Below, piece after piece: positions 46,283-57,503 of a DNA stretch of 64,000 bases (positions are counted from its first letter, which is position 1; each line of letters starts with the position of its first letter). The notes below the pieces were generated by a model that ran no database searches, had not been told where the DNA came from, and saw only the letters and a program-made list of their open reading frames with translations. This DNA comes from Exophiala sp. HKRS030 (Eukaryota; Ascomycota; Eurotiomycetes; Chaetothyriales; Herpotrichiellaceae). The DNA lies in the NCBI GenBank assembly GCA_023897205.1, contig JAHWDD010000006.1, forward strand, positions 1,984,001 through 2,048,000, read 5' to 3'. The position numbers and the translations under genes are program-made.

Positions 46283-48903
46283 ATGGCCGATAAACGCTAC
46301 GAGTCTTTGACTGATCCGTGGCCGATCCCAGACGTGAGTACAGCCCCAGTTCCAAAATATCTGAATTGACTATCGCAGATCTTATGTTTAGCGATCTCAG
46401 CACCATTGGTCATATTGGCCTTCTTTGAGTCTTTCCTATGGGTCGCCGCGTTCGTTTATTGCCTTGCAAAGGCATACCAAAAGGCGGATCATTGGTCGCA
46501 ACGGTTAATGGCAATTGTGATGATTGTCGCTTTTATCACGGCCAGGTATGTTTGGTCTCGATCCCGAGGGTTTCACTGCTCATCTGCTATCCTAGGGGCA
46601 TTTTCTTCCCGATCATGGTGGTCACCCTCCCTCTTCCTCATCGTGTCACGCAGTACTTCCCAGGCGAAATGACCAACATCTTCCAGCAATTCGCCTTCTA
46701 CAGCTTTGCAGTCATGCTGATGGTGCCTTGGTTGTTTTGCGTATACCGATCCTTCATCTTACCGCTCGGCCGTGACAAACTGATCAAGGCTCCCCTGAAC
46801 GACCGCAACGCTCCAAAAGTGGTGGTTGTGATGCCAATATACAAAGAACCCCCAGATACGTTGTGGAAAGCCTTGAATTCTGTGGTCAAGTGTGACTATC
46901 CGGCTGCATGCATACACGTGTTTCTGTCATTTGATGGCGAGGACATCGACGAACTGTATTTGAAAACGATCGATCGTCTAGGAATTCCTGTTACAATGAA
47001 AGATTTTCCCAAGTCAATCGATATTGCCTACAACGGCGCTCGAGTCACGGTGTCTCGGTTTCCTCACGGTGGCAAACGTCACTGCCAAAAGGCCACCTTT
47101 ATTCTCGTTGACAAAATGTACAAAAGGTATCTGCTGGAGAAGGACAATCTGTTCATCTTATTCATCGACTCAGACTGTGTTCTGGATCCTGTCTGCATAC
47201 AGAACTTCATGTACGATATGGAATTGAGGCCTGGAAACAAACGTAACATGTTGGCAATGACCGGCATCATCACTGCATGCACAGAAAAGAACTCCTTGCT
47301 TACCATTTTACAAGATATAGAATACCTGCATGGTCAACTGTTTGAGCGGTCGGTCGAATCAGGCTGTGGTGCTGTGACTTGCCTCCCAGGGGCTCTGACC
47401 ATTCTCCGCTTCTCAGCCTTCCGGAACATGGCCAAATTCTACTTCTCCGACAAGGCTGAAGAATGTGATGACTTGTTTGATTATGCAAAAACTCACCTTG
47501 GAGAGGATCGCTGGCTTACCCATTTGTTCATGCTAGGTGCCAAAAAACGCTATCAGATCCAATTGAGCACTACCGCATTCTGCAAGACTGAGGCGGTCCA
47601 GACGTTCCATTCTCTACTCAAACAGCGCCGCCGGTGGTTTTTGGGCTTTATCAGCAATGAGGTTTGCATGTTGACAGATGTTCGACTGTGGAGACAGTAC
47701 CCGTTTCTTTGTGCCCTCCGATTTATGACCATGACTGTAAGGACGACCGCCCTTCTGATGCTGATCGAGCTTGTTGCCGTGGCAAGCACGTCCAGTCAGA
47801 TTGATGAACTACCTTGGGAGTTCATGTGCATCTCTCTCGGCCTGAATTGGCTGCTCACGTTCTATTGGGCTGTCAAGTTACACCGGTGGAAAGCAATCCT
47901 CTATCCGCTTATGTTCACTATCAGTCCCTTTCTCAGCTGGCTCTACATGGTATACGGCATATGCACAGCCGGACAGAGAACCTGGGGAGGGCCTAGGATA
48001 GACGCCGGTGCGGCAGATTCCAAAGTTACTCCACAAGAGGCCATCGAATATGCCATTGCCACTGGAGATGATCTCAATGTTGTACCAGAAACTTTCAGGC
48101 CGGCCATTGAGGTCAGAAAGCGTCGTACACGACCTTCTCAGTTGCACCCCTCGTCAAGTGTGGAAGGACGCTTCACTTCAGCAGAGCATGAGCCGTTTCA
48201 GGTGGCTGTGAAAGCCGCGAGATCATCAAATTCTTCGGAAATCGACCTGGAGGCACGAACACGCCGTTTTGGCCACGATTCTCTAGACATGAGTGACTCT
48301 GAGGGTATCTCGGTCCATACTCCACAGAGAATGGCCAGTCTTTCCAGCGACGAACCATCTTTTGAAAAGAGACGGCGTACTCCAAGTCTACAAAGAATGG
48401 CAAGTGTCTCGAGCGATCAATCCTTTGGGAAGAGACGTTATACTCCAAGTCCACAAAGAGTGACCAGTGTCTCGAGTGATGAAACCGTCGGAGGAAGAGC
48501 CTCATCCGGTCCGTTCGCTATCAGATTCGGCGACGCAGATAGGTACTGGCCGCAACACTACAATTCGTCCGAAGAAAGCGTCATAACGGCTATTCGACGG
48601 AGGCCGATACCAAACGGAGAACCAAGTAGAAGCCGGTCGAGGAGACGAAGACGGTCCACAAGTTCAAGTGGAAGTGGAGCCACTTCCGAAGAATTGTCCA
48701 GGCGACTGAGCCTGATGTTGGCTGCTCAACGAAGTACAAGTGAAGGTCATGCAGCGAAGGATGGGAATGTTTCTGCATCGCCCGGGAAAGGCCATGGCTC
48801 CATGGTGACGAAGGAAGATGGCAGTGCTGATGTTCACACGAATCAAGCGCCTCGGAGAAAGTCCTTCCACAAACGGAGCCCAAGCTCAGTGCACATGGGA
48901 TGA
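46283..48903 (+). CDS. Chitin synthase, division III (no myosin domain)
   Basis: Three exons, 46283-46333, 46379-46545 and 46596-48903, give 2526 nt and 841 aa. The start MADKRYESLTDPWPIPD leads into two N-terminal membrane helices. The GT2 catalytic domain carries VVVMPIYKEP, the DSD metal motif near residue 265, GEDRW near 375 and the QRRRW product-binding motif near 414. Several C-terminal helices form the chitin-translocating channel. The order and residues resemble Aspergillus ChsD-type enzymes (class VI or VII), which polymerise N-acetylglucosamine at the plasma membrane. I did not fix the class. The last 240 residues are a Ser/Arg-rich tail with an imperfect repeat of about 20 residues (48319-48495). 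A frame that begins at 46438 reads through the second intron and has the wrong N-terminus. Confidence 0.95.
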
Positions 48904-49487
48904 CAAGACGTTGAGATTGGGACAAGAGCGGGTCGAAAGGAACTCAGAATGGTTTGGTGCTACTCGCTCAAGTTGGGTGTTGGGTGTGGCGCAGGGAATG
49001 GATGGTTCTATCGTTGACAATATCCATATCCGTATCCGTATCAACAACGACGGCGGCGGCATCACAATCCTAGGCAGGCAGAAAACAAATATCATCGATA
49101 GGGCACTACGAGCAAGGCGCAAGGACTCGGTGAGATCAAGGCGGAAGAAAAGAAAACGACTGAGAATTCGCTGTCTATCTATTTGCCCGCAATCGCGACG
49201 CCCGAAAACGTTTCCCATTCGCTATGCATAGTTTCACACCGCGCACCAAGACCCCTATGTTCATAGCTAGAGGTTGTGAGATAACCTCCCCTTCATTCAA
49301 TATTCCGTGCCTCTCTTTTGTCAAGATTTCTTTTTGCTATTTGTTCTTATTCTTTTCTTCTCTTTCCACAGGAGCACAAGCCTTTTTTGGGGCGCTTTTT
49401 TCTTCTTAAAAAACCACCCCCCAAAAGGGCATGGCTTCGTGAAGAGTCAAGTGTGAAAAAAAAAAATAATGGGTGTCGGGCGTGTTT
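48904..49487. other. Convergent intergenic spacer
   Basis: 3' flanks of the chitin synthase and Hsp88 genes. It contains a tandem ATCCGT-type repeat at 49021-49042. No gene. Confidence 0.6.
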
Positions 49488-51878
49488 CTACTTCTCCTCG
49501 ACACTGTCGGGCTTGACGGCCTCAGCGTCGGCATCCTTCATCTCAGTGTCAGGAGCGGCGGAGTCGCCGGCGGCCTTCTTCGCCTCTTCCTCGGCCTTCT
49601 TCCTGGCTTCGGCCTCGGCTCGCTTGCGGGCGGCCTCTTCCTCTTGAGCCTTTTGGGCGGCCTGTCGCTCCTCCTCGATCTTGTCTTGGTATCTCTGGAT
49701 GACGGGGCCGGCCACGAACCGGATCTCGTCCATCTTGGCGACGTACTGGGCTTTGGTGGCATCTTCTCCATCGTCGTACAACCAGTCCTGATTTGGAAAA
49801 AGGCAAGTCAGCATGTCATCTTCTTTTTATAATTGCGACAATGAAACCGAACGGAAACAAAAAGAAAAACTTACTTCTGACTTTTCAAGCTTGTCTCGAA
49901 TCTTGTCCTTTTCTTCGGGGCTGGCGAATTCGGAATAGACGTCGTCGATCTTGCCTCGGAGCTCGTAAATGTAGGCCTCGAGTTCGTTCTTCTTGTCCTC
50001 GGTGTCGGTGACGAGCTTGTCCTCCATGTACATGGAGTTCTCCTTCTCGGCGGCCGCGACCTTGTCGGTGTCGGCCATGGCGGTGGTGCCGGCGACGAGC
50101 TGGAGGTCGCCCTTGCGGACCTGCTTCTTGACCTTGCGCATCTTGGGCTGCTTCTCGGCGGAACCGTTGGCCTGCTGTTGCTGGTCCGTGTCCATGGCGT
50201 CGGGGTCCTTGCTCTCCGGTTCGGGCTCTTCGACCTCGACGTCCTCGACGTAGTACCCACTCTCCATGTTGAGGATGCCGTGGAGGTTGAGCCGGGCCTT
50301 GAGCTTGCAGATCATGAAGTCGTCCTTGTCGTCGGCCTTGACGCCCTTGACGGAGAAGCGGCCGATCCACGGCTTGATCTTGCCGGGCAGCAGTTCGGGC
50401 TTGGCGTACTGGGCCTCGAGGTGGAAGGGCTGCTTGCGGTAAAAGGTCAGGATCTTGGTCGAGGGCATGACGTTGCCTTTGTTAAAGACGGTCAGGCTCG
50501 TGTCCTCGTCGGGGATCTCGGGCGACTGCTCCCAGATGAACTCGATCGGGTAGGTGACGATGTCGTGGACGGAGAAGTCACGCACGCGGAAGACGGGGGA
50601 GAGGATGGCACAGCTAAAGGCGCAGCCGCGCGCGATGGCCTCGTCTTGGTTCAGGGTGAAGGACAGAGGCTTGCCGAAGAACTTGCTGACACGCTCCTTG
50701 ATGGCGGGGACACGCGTGCAACCACCGACCATCTCGATGGCGTCAATGTCCTCGGGCTTGAGCTTCGCCTCGGCCAGGGCCTGCTCCAAGGGCGCGGTGA
50801 CGCGTTCGAGGAGAGGCTTGATCAGCTCCTCGAGCTCCTCCCGCTTCAGCATGCCTCGTACGTCCTTGTCGTCCATGAGCGACTCGATGCTGATGGGGGC
50901 CTGGGCGTTGGCGGACAGGATCTTCTTCAGCTTCTCGGCCGCGGCCGCGACCCGGGTGGTCGCCTTGGCGTTGGTCGTGATGTCGACCTTGAACTTCTCC
51001 TTGAACTCGGCGCCAAAGTGGTCCACCAGAGCCTTGTCGATGTTCCGACCACCGAAATGTCGGTCAAACGTGGTGGCCTTGACGGACAGCTCCCCCTTGC
51101 GGAATTCGACGATGGAGCATGTGTAGTCGCTGTACCCAATGTCCACAAAGGCGATGCGGCGGGGTTTGGCATCACCTTCCGGCAGATCCGACTTTGTGAT
51201 ACCGTAGCCCAGCGCGATGGCGGTGTTGTCGTTGATGAGACGCAGGAGCTTGAGGTTAGCAATCTCCGAGGCGTCCAGCATGGCTCTGCGCTGAGCGTCG
51301 GTGAACCACGGTGGGCAGCTGATGACCACGTCGGAGACCGGCAGTCTCAGTTCGTGACCCGCCGTATCTCTGATCTTGCCCAAGTACATGGCGATCAGCT
51401 GGACCGCGGTGAACTTTTGCTTCTCCCCCCGATATGTGACCTCGGCCCCGACTTGTCCATTGACATCGACGAGAGGTGCAGTGATGAACTGTTGTTCAAT
51501 GGCCACTTCGGGATCGTCGATCGTCCGGCCGGCGAGGCGCTTCAGTGAAGAGATTGTGTTTTTCAGGTTTGAGATTTCTTGAGTTTTGGCCGCTTCACCC
51601 AAATATCTGCTTTTGGGGCCAAAGCCAACTAGGGATCTGGAAGAAAAATTGTCAGTTTGGTGACGATTAAGATTTGTATAAGACTGTCAGTGTACTTACG
51701 GCGTCGATCTATTGGAAGTCTCATTTGTGATCTATCAAAATGTTGTTAGTACAGCCTGCGCAATCAAGGAAGATAAGGCGGAAGGGGATGGATGCAGCCT
51801 TACAATGTCTATTCCCTTGTTTCGCGCAACACCAATCTTTGTGCTCTGAGCACCAAAATCTATGCCGACGACGCTCAT
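49488..51878 (-). CDS. hsp88: Hsp110-type chaperone Hsp88/Sse1
   Basis: Four exons, 51878-51804, 51731-51700, 51636-49875 and 49787-49488, give 2169 nt and 722 aa. The Hsp70-like ATPase domain starts MSVVGIDFGAQSTKIGVARN and includes NETSNRSTPSLVGFG (across exons 2 and 3), DIGYSDYTCSI, FGGRNIDKAL and EMVGGCTRVPAIKE. The beta domain follows, and then a long Glu/Ala/Lys-rich C-terminal segment (EEERQAAQKAQEEEAARKRAEAEARKK), ending in VEEK. Sse1/Hsp88 proteins act in the cytosol as nucleotide-exchange factors for Hsp70 and as holdases for unfolded proteins. A heat-shock element lies about 270 bp upstream. Exon 2 is only 32 nt. A 456-codon antisense frame inside this gene is a shadow. Confidence 0.97.
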
Positions 51879-52149
51879 TGTGGGTGGTTTGCAGTTGGTA
51901 GAGTTGTAGTGGTGATTATGCGGTGGGTGAGTGAGTAGGACGGAAGGGCTCGAAGATTATGGGATTTGGTGGTGTGAACGGTGTGTGAAGTGAAGTGAGG
52001 AAAACAGTTGCAATGTCAATGGGAATATTTGACACCAACTGGACGTGGACCAAGTCAGAAGAAGAGCAACGTGTACAATTACAACGAATGCTTGTAAACG
52101 GGCAAAAAATTGGATTCGTCGCCTCGTCGCGGGCTTTGTCGACTGCACT

Positions 52150-52174
52150 TTTCTAGATGCGACTAGAAACTTCA
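52150..52174. promoter_or_regulatory. Heat-shock element
   Basis: The sequence holds TTC at 52151-52153, then an inverted pair aGAAa/cTTCa at 52165-52174, in 5-bp phase. This matches the alternating nGAAn/nTTCn Hsf1 site, with one degenerate unit between. It lies about 270 bp upstream of the hsp88 ATG. Confidence 0.5.
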
Positions 52175-52817
52175 TTTGATCTTCGTTTTCGTATTGGACC
52201 AATTCAGCCATTCAGTGTCTTTGGTCTTCTTGGCGCCAGCAGTACCAGCCTCAGTCTCAGCCTCACCTTCACAGTAGGCAGTATTACTACTATCCAATGC
52301 TTCCAATACAATATGTTTATCTACCTAGACACCAAGTGACCATAATATTTGTAGAACACAATATGGTTCAGATATTCAGTCCATTGTCTCTTACCACCAC
52401 CTACTCATCCTCTCACTCTCACCCTCACACTCTCTTTGCCCAGAGTCAGAAAAATATGTGCCAAGGATATGACGTAACAGTTATTCAATGCCTTTCGACT
52501 GATGAGATTTTTGTTATCTCATCCTCGCATGGAGCTTCATCACCAACAACACATACTAGGTACCTACAGTACGAGTATCTTCCTAACCCTTCTCATACGT
52601 TCTGTAACCTCAACGCCAATGTTAATAACAGGTGTTTCTTGACACTTTCAGCGGCTACAACAAGCGTAAAATGCTTCCGTGTCCCTCGAAACCCTTCTGC
52701 GGATCTTTTCTTTACTTTTTCTTTCAAACAAAAAAGAATCACAATTGCGAAAATGTTATTCACAATCTCCATGTGAAGTAAACCTCACACATAACAACCA
52801 AGACAAGTCCAGGAAAT

Positions 52818-52823
52818 CCTCGG
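52818..52823 (+). promoter_or_regulatory. CCTCGG fatty-acid-response core (distal)
   Basis: CCTCGG is the core bound by FarA/FarB-type regulators of fatty-acid utilisation in Aspergillus. It lies about 350 bp upstream of the thiolase start. Confidence 0.4.
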
Positions 52824-53030
52824 TGTTGCTCTAACCGAAGCGTAGCCGGCTCCACGCATCAACCTCGACCTGGGGTTCCGATATACAGGCCTCTTCCTCC
52901 ATAAAACGACTCTATCAAAGGCCCGAGAAAGTCCGACATGTCCATTAGACGCACGTACCTAGTAGAATAGTGATGACTTATCACCGCTTAAGCAGCCAAA
53001 AGAGCAATGGCAACGCCCGCGATCAAAATG

Positions 53031-53036
53031 CCGAGG
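53031..53036 (-). promoter_or_regulatory. CCTCGG fatty-acid-response core (proximal)
   Basis: CCGAGG on the plus strand, the reverse complement of CCTCGG, about 140 bp upstream of the thiolase ATG. A second copy in the same promoter strengthens the call. Confidence 0.45.
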
Positions 53037-53175
53037 TATTGGCCATAATGGGAAAGTTCGTAGCCTTTTAAATGATTCCCCGACCGACTGCTTTCTCACT
53101 CTCTTCCTCCAGACATCTCTCGCATCCTCGCATTCCTCGCTCGCTTCCCTTGACGATTTCACAACATCTTCCAAC

Positions 53176-54657
53176 ATGGCATCCCAAAGATTAGGCTCAA
53201 TCTTTTCCCATCTGTCCTCGACAAAGACAGGGGTCGCTGGAATGTAGGTCAACTCCACGCTTCCCCGCTCCCTGTGACATGCTGACGATTCCTCTGAAGC
53301 ACCCAGAAGAACCCCGACGATATTGTTATTACCCTCGCCGTTCGAACCCCTCTCGCAAAAGGAAAGAAGGGTGGTTTCAAAGATACCGATCTCGATCACA
53401 TTGTATACTCGCTCCTGAAGCAGGTGCTGGAAAAGAGCAAGATTGATCCTGCATTGGTCGAGGATGTTTGTCTTGGAAATGTAAAGCACCGCACCCTGTC
53501 ACAAGTCCTTCTCGAGCTGCCTTTGTCCACGTCCTTGCAATCATATCTCACCTCCAGGTATTGTGAGTCTGCTTGCTAACGTCGCTTCTGTAGGTCGGTG
53601 ACGTGCGGGCTGCATACAAAGTCCGCGCCGCCTCGCTGGCTGCCGGAATCCCTCACACTGCAGGCGCCAACAGTGTCAACCGGTTCTGTTCTTCGGGATT
53701 GAAAGCCGTACAGGACATTGCCAACCAGATCACCTGTGGTAGCATCGATATCGGCATTGCTCTGGGTGGTGAAAGCATGTCGAACAATGGAGGCCGAGAT
53801 CTGCCCTTCTCTGAGTCGCTTATGGCCAACCAAGAAGCCGTCGATTGCACGCAGCCTATGATCCAGACGAGCGAGAACGTCGGCAATGACTTCAACATCT
53901 CGAGACGCACACAAGACGAGTATGCATGTGAATCTTTCCGACGAGCCGAGGTCGCACAAAAGGCCGGTTGGTTTGATGATGAGATCGTCCCAATTACCAC
54001 CACCATCAAGGACCCAAAGACCGGTCAGGTTACCGAAGTCACCCTCACCAAGGACGAGGGCCCGAGATATGGAACCACGGCGGAGGCTCTGGGCAAGATC
54101 AGGCCAGCCCTGCCTCAGTTTGGAGACAAGACCACTGGTGGCAACGCCAGTCAGGTCACTGACGGAGGTACGTCCGCGGTTTTCCCCATGGTCTCTAGTA
54201 ACTGTTTACTTACACTAACTCCGTTACAGCGGCTGCCATTTTGTTGATGAAGCGATCCAAGGCTATTGAACTCGGTCAGCCTATCATGGCCAAATTCTGC
54301 GGGGCCACCGTCGCAGGTGTGCCTCCTAGAATCATGGGCATCGGACCTAGCGCCGCTATTCCCAAGCTCTTGAGCAAGTTCCAGTTGACCAAGGAAGATA
54401 TTGACATCTTCGAAATCAACGAGGCTTTCGCCTCTATGGCCGTGTACTGCCTGAACGTACTGGGTCTCGACCACTCCAAGATGAACCCCAGAGGCGGTGC
54501 CATCGCTCTGGGACATCCTCTCGGTGCCACCGGTGCCAGACAGATTTGCACCATTCTCAGTGAGGCACGGAGGACGAAGAAGAAGATTCTCGTCACCAGC
54601 ATGTGTATCGGTACCGGCCAGGGCATGGCTGGACTGTTTGTCAATGAGCAGGTCTAG
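53176..54657 (+). CDS. pot1: Peroxisomal 3-ketoacyl-CoA thiolase
   Basis: Four exons, 53176-53243, 53300-53480, 53594-54167 and 54230-54657, give 1251 nt and 416 aa. The enzyme cleaves 3-ketoacyl-CoA with CoA, the last step of fatty-acid beta-oxidation. The N-terminus MASQRLGSIFSHL contains R-L-x5-H-L (residues 5-13), a perfect PTS2 signal for Pex7-dependent import into peroxisomes. Catalytic residues are Cys115 in NRFCSSGLK, His370 in IALGHPLGATG and Cys400 in CIGTGQGMAGL. Substrate-loop motifs ESMSNN and EINEAFA are also present. The first intron splits an Ile codon and its GTAGGT donor directly follows ATG-like sequence, so a frame starting downstream would lose the peroxisomal signal. Two CCTCGG cores in the promoter fit fatty-acid induction. 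Confidence 0.96.
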
Positions 54658-55386
54658 TTGGGTCGCTTGGAGAGGTGCGAATGCATTTGGTTATGTACTC
54701 TTAAAAGCACATCTCGAATTCGAATTGTCATCTTTAATTGCATTTATTGCTATTTCCTACAACCTTGCTCATCTGTGAAGATACTTAGATTGGATTGCGT
54801 CTCTCAAGCACAGGGCTAGTATACAATACCCAATATGCTTGAGCATATTGAAAAATTCTCAAAACTCACAAAGACAAGATCCAAAAGCATTCTACGTCAC
54901 AAATCGAGCCCTTCCAAGGACGGCACCAATCATCCTCACGTAACTTAACATTTTCTGCGGTTGTCCATGTTTATTTTGTCGGTTTACAGAATCTCCACTA
55001 CCCACCCATACCTACTGACCAGGTAAAACTCTCAAGTGTCTCCTGTCTAGGACGGTGGCGGCCTAGACAATGCAAAAGGAAAAGGCACCGAATGCTCACA
55101 AGCCTATGACAGATCCAGGTGGCCTGGAGCGGAGCATCACACTGACGGGAATACGAGACACTTCTTACGCTCCCTGCGTACGGCCGGAGGGGGGTTTGAT
55201 CAAGAGTGTGCACAATAACATGTATGTGTATGTTGCCCCCCCTTTATTTTTCTAAAAAGAAAAGATCAGATAATTGTTCCCATATACAGACTATAGTGTT
55301 GGATTTTTAGAAGAAAAAGGAGAAAGAGGAGGTTGATCCGTTCTCCCTCAAAAACCAAGGCACTTTTTCCTCTGGCCAACTAATGA
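54658..55386. other. Convergent intergenic spacer
   Basis: 3' flanks of the thiolase and the AsaB-like gene. No gene or clear motif. Confidence 0.6.
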
Positions 55387-56584
55387 CTAGTTGTTCTCCC
55401 AAAACACCAAACTCCTGATTTCGATACTGTTCCTGACCTTTTCATCCCACTCTGGTGAACCACTGTACCTAGGGTCCACAAAGGCAGTGTGAGGGGTCCT
55501 GACGGATGATGATCGACCACCGTGTCGTGATTGTGGTTGACTGTCGAAACACTTGATCAAAAGGACCTCGTCCGGAGATTGGGCGTCTAAATAGTACCAT
55601 TGTTGTTGTTGTTGTTGGCGGTGGTGGTGGTGTTGGTGTTGCGGGGATTTGTGTCTCATGTACAACACGTCGAACCCGTCACCCTTTGTGACGTCCGAGT
55701 ATTGGGTCTCGGGTCGGCGTGGGGTGGTGGCCCGGACCGTGACCAAGTCCGAATCTTCGACCGTCCTCGAGTCACAGACCGCCAGGGGGTCCTTGGTCAC
55801 CGAGGGTCGGTCCAGTGGCCTCCATACGTTGATGATTGCCCATCGAGTACGTCCGGACATACAGTCACGGACAAGATCGGCGTCCAGCGGTCCCCCCGAT
55901 CCTTCATCACGAAGGACCTCCACGGCTCCGGCTCTAGATTGATCGATGTGGACGAAGCGTGCAGGAGTCAGCAGGTCGATGGCGGAAGTGTCGCTCTCCA
56001 GCAGAGGGTCGGTGGAAACTTTTCTCTCGGCGGCGTCTCGACTGTCACGCCGGTTGAGGTGACTGAAGGTGTGTACTTTGGTGGCACCGGTCCTGAAAGA
56101 AGAAGATGTGAGCTCTGCCCTCCGAGGACGAAGGAGTGGTACAATATTGCCACTGCTGCTTCACCACCACCACAACAACAACAGAATAACAGAACTGGTA
56201 GAAGAGAAGAAAAAAAGCTTACGCCTTTTTCAAAATGTCGGCTACTTCATCGTACATGACGGTAGTAATGCTTTCGTTTTCGAGATTGGTCACTGCAGTC
56301 TTGTGGGTGAGGTATTGAAAGCCGTGAATGTCCAAGGAGAAATCCGACATTCTACCCCTGACGTTGTACACCGTGACTGGCTGTTCGTCGAATTTACGAC
56401 GGTAGTAAGCCGCCGTGCCAGGGTAAAAGGTGTCGTGACCACCCTGGGAAGGGTCGAGGTAAAAGTTCATAGTGGTCTGGACTGATTCAATGGATATTGC
56501 CTGAGTTGTCGTTGTTGTTGTTGTTGGTAGTGGTGGTGGTGGTGCCGTGACGGAAGACGTCTGGGTTTGAGTTTGTGAAGTCAT
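55387..56584 (-). CDS. AsaB / GA4-desaturase-like oxidoreductase
   Basis: Two exons, 56584-56223 and 56092-55387, give 1068 nt and 355 aa. The N-terminal 35 residues are Thr/Pro/Gln-rich. The body follows the fungal AsaB/GA4-desaturase-like family: VYNVRGRMSDFSLDIHGFQY, TGATKVHTFSHLNRRDS, FVHIDQS, RWAIINVWRPL, DEVLLIKCFDS, then the closing RNSIEIRSLVFWEN. His and Asp residues in HIDQS and Arg in NVWRPL sit where members of this putative oxygenase family are conserved. Members tailor small molecules, but no partner biosynthetic gene is nearby. An unusual insertion, HQHHHHRQQQQQQ, encoded by a CAA/CAC repeat, lies just before WYYLDAQSPDE in an otherwise conserved place. The substrate is unknown. 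Confidence 0.88.
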
Positions 56585-57503
56585 GATGATGGCTCGTAGT
56601 AAATAGAAGTTGCCTGAGGTATAAAGTATGAAATAAAGGAGAACAACTCGAACACATCATTGAGAAAAATCGAGAGAAAGAGTCCCCCTTTCTTTATACT
56701 TGACCTGCTAGTCAGCCAACCCATGTCCAAATGCATTCTGCAAAATGTATCCATCGTGAGCGACGACCATACACGAAACGAGATGTCACTCGTACGCCTT
56801 TCCATTCCAAATATGGCAATTGAGCTAAAAAGAAGAGATACGGAGTAACATGTTGTTGTGATTTGTTCAGGTCTGATGATCGTTCTCTCTCTCGCTCGTA
56901 CGGGCTTACCTCAGTCTTTTTTTTTCTGGAGCACACAACAACCGGTGGATCTACTCCGTAAGATGTAAGCCTCTTACGGGAGTTGCTTCGTCCTTGACTT
57001 CTCTACCTAGACATAACTTCCGAGAGAGAGTCAGAGCGACGGTGGCGAGTGGTGATCTCGTAACGGAGTTACAGGGTCGTATTTATGTGAGACCGACACT
57101 GACGAAGAGATGACAAACCGGAAACACTGGGTTGTTCCCACGTAGTAATAAGGTATAAACTGTACCCAGGTTCATTTTTGTGGTGTGTTTGTGAGTTGCC
57201 GGAGACTCGCCTGATTGTTTTTCTTGGGCCAATTCAAGTAGTAACTGAGAAGGCGGACGGAGTGTGATGACCCTACTCGTATCCGTACTTGAGATTGCAT
57301 GGAGGGGAAAGATGCGTTCACAGTGATGTGTACGGAGTATCTCACGGGCATTATGCTAGAATATCTCAAGGATGACTAACTTCAACGCGGTGGACGTCAC
57401 GTGCCAAAGAGGGACGCGGCGCGCGTGTTCGAGAATTCCGAACGACGAAATGCGCTGGAGATTTGGCGGGCATCAATAACTCCGTACTTACTATGAACTG
57501 ACC
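56585..57503. other. Divergent promoter region
   Basis: Between the AsaB-like gene and ask1. It contains CACGTG overlapping GACGTCA (57393-57403), about 100 bp upstream of the ask1 start, and TACTCGTATCCGTAC near 57280. No gene. Confidence 0.5.

Larger units (their letters stand above)
51879..53175. other. Divergent promoter region, hsp88 and thiolase
   Basis: This is 1.3 kb between divergent starts. It holds a heat-shock element (52150-52174) nearer hsp88 and two CCTCGG cores (52818-52823, 53031-53036) nearer the thiolase. No gene. Confidence 0.6.

Noticed and set aside
46438..46595. Start of the chitin synthase at 46438
   Set aside because: That frame reads through intron 2; the spliced gene starting at 46283 gives the family N-terminus.
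50178..51548. 456-codon plus-strand frame
   Set aside because: It is antisense to the conserved Hsp88 exon, has Val/Leu/Asp-biased composition typical of an antisense shadow, and no domain.
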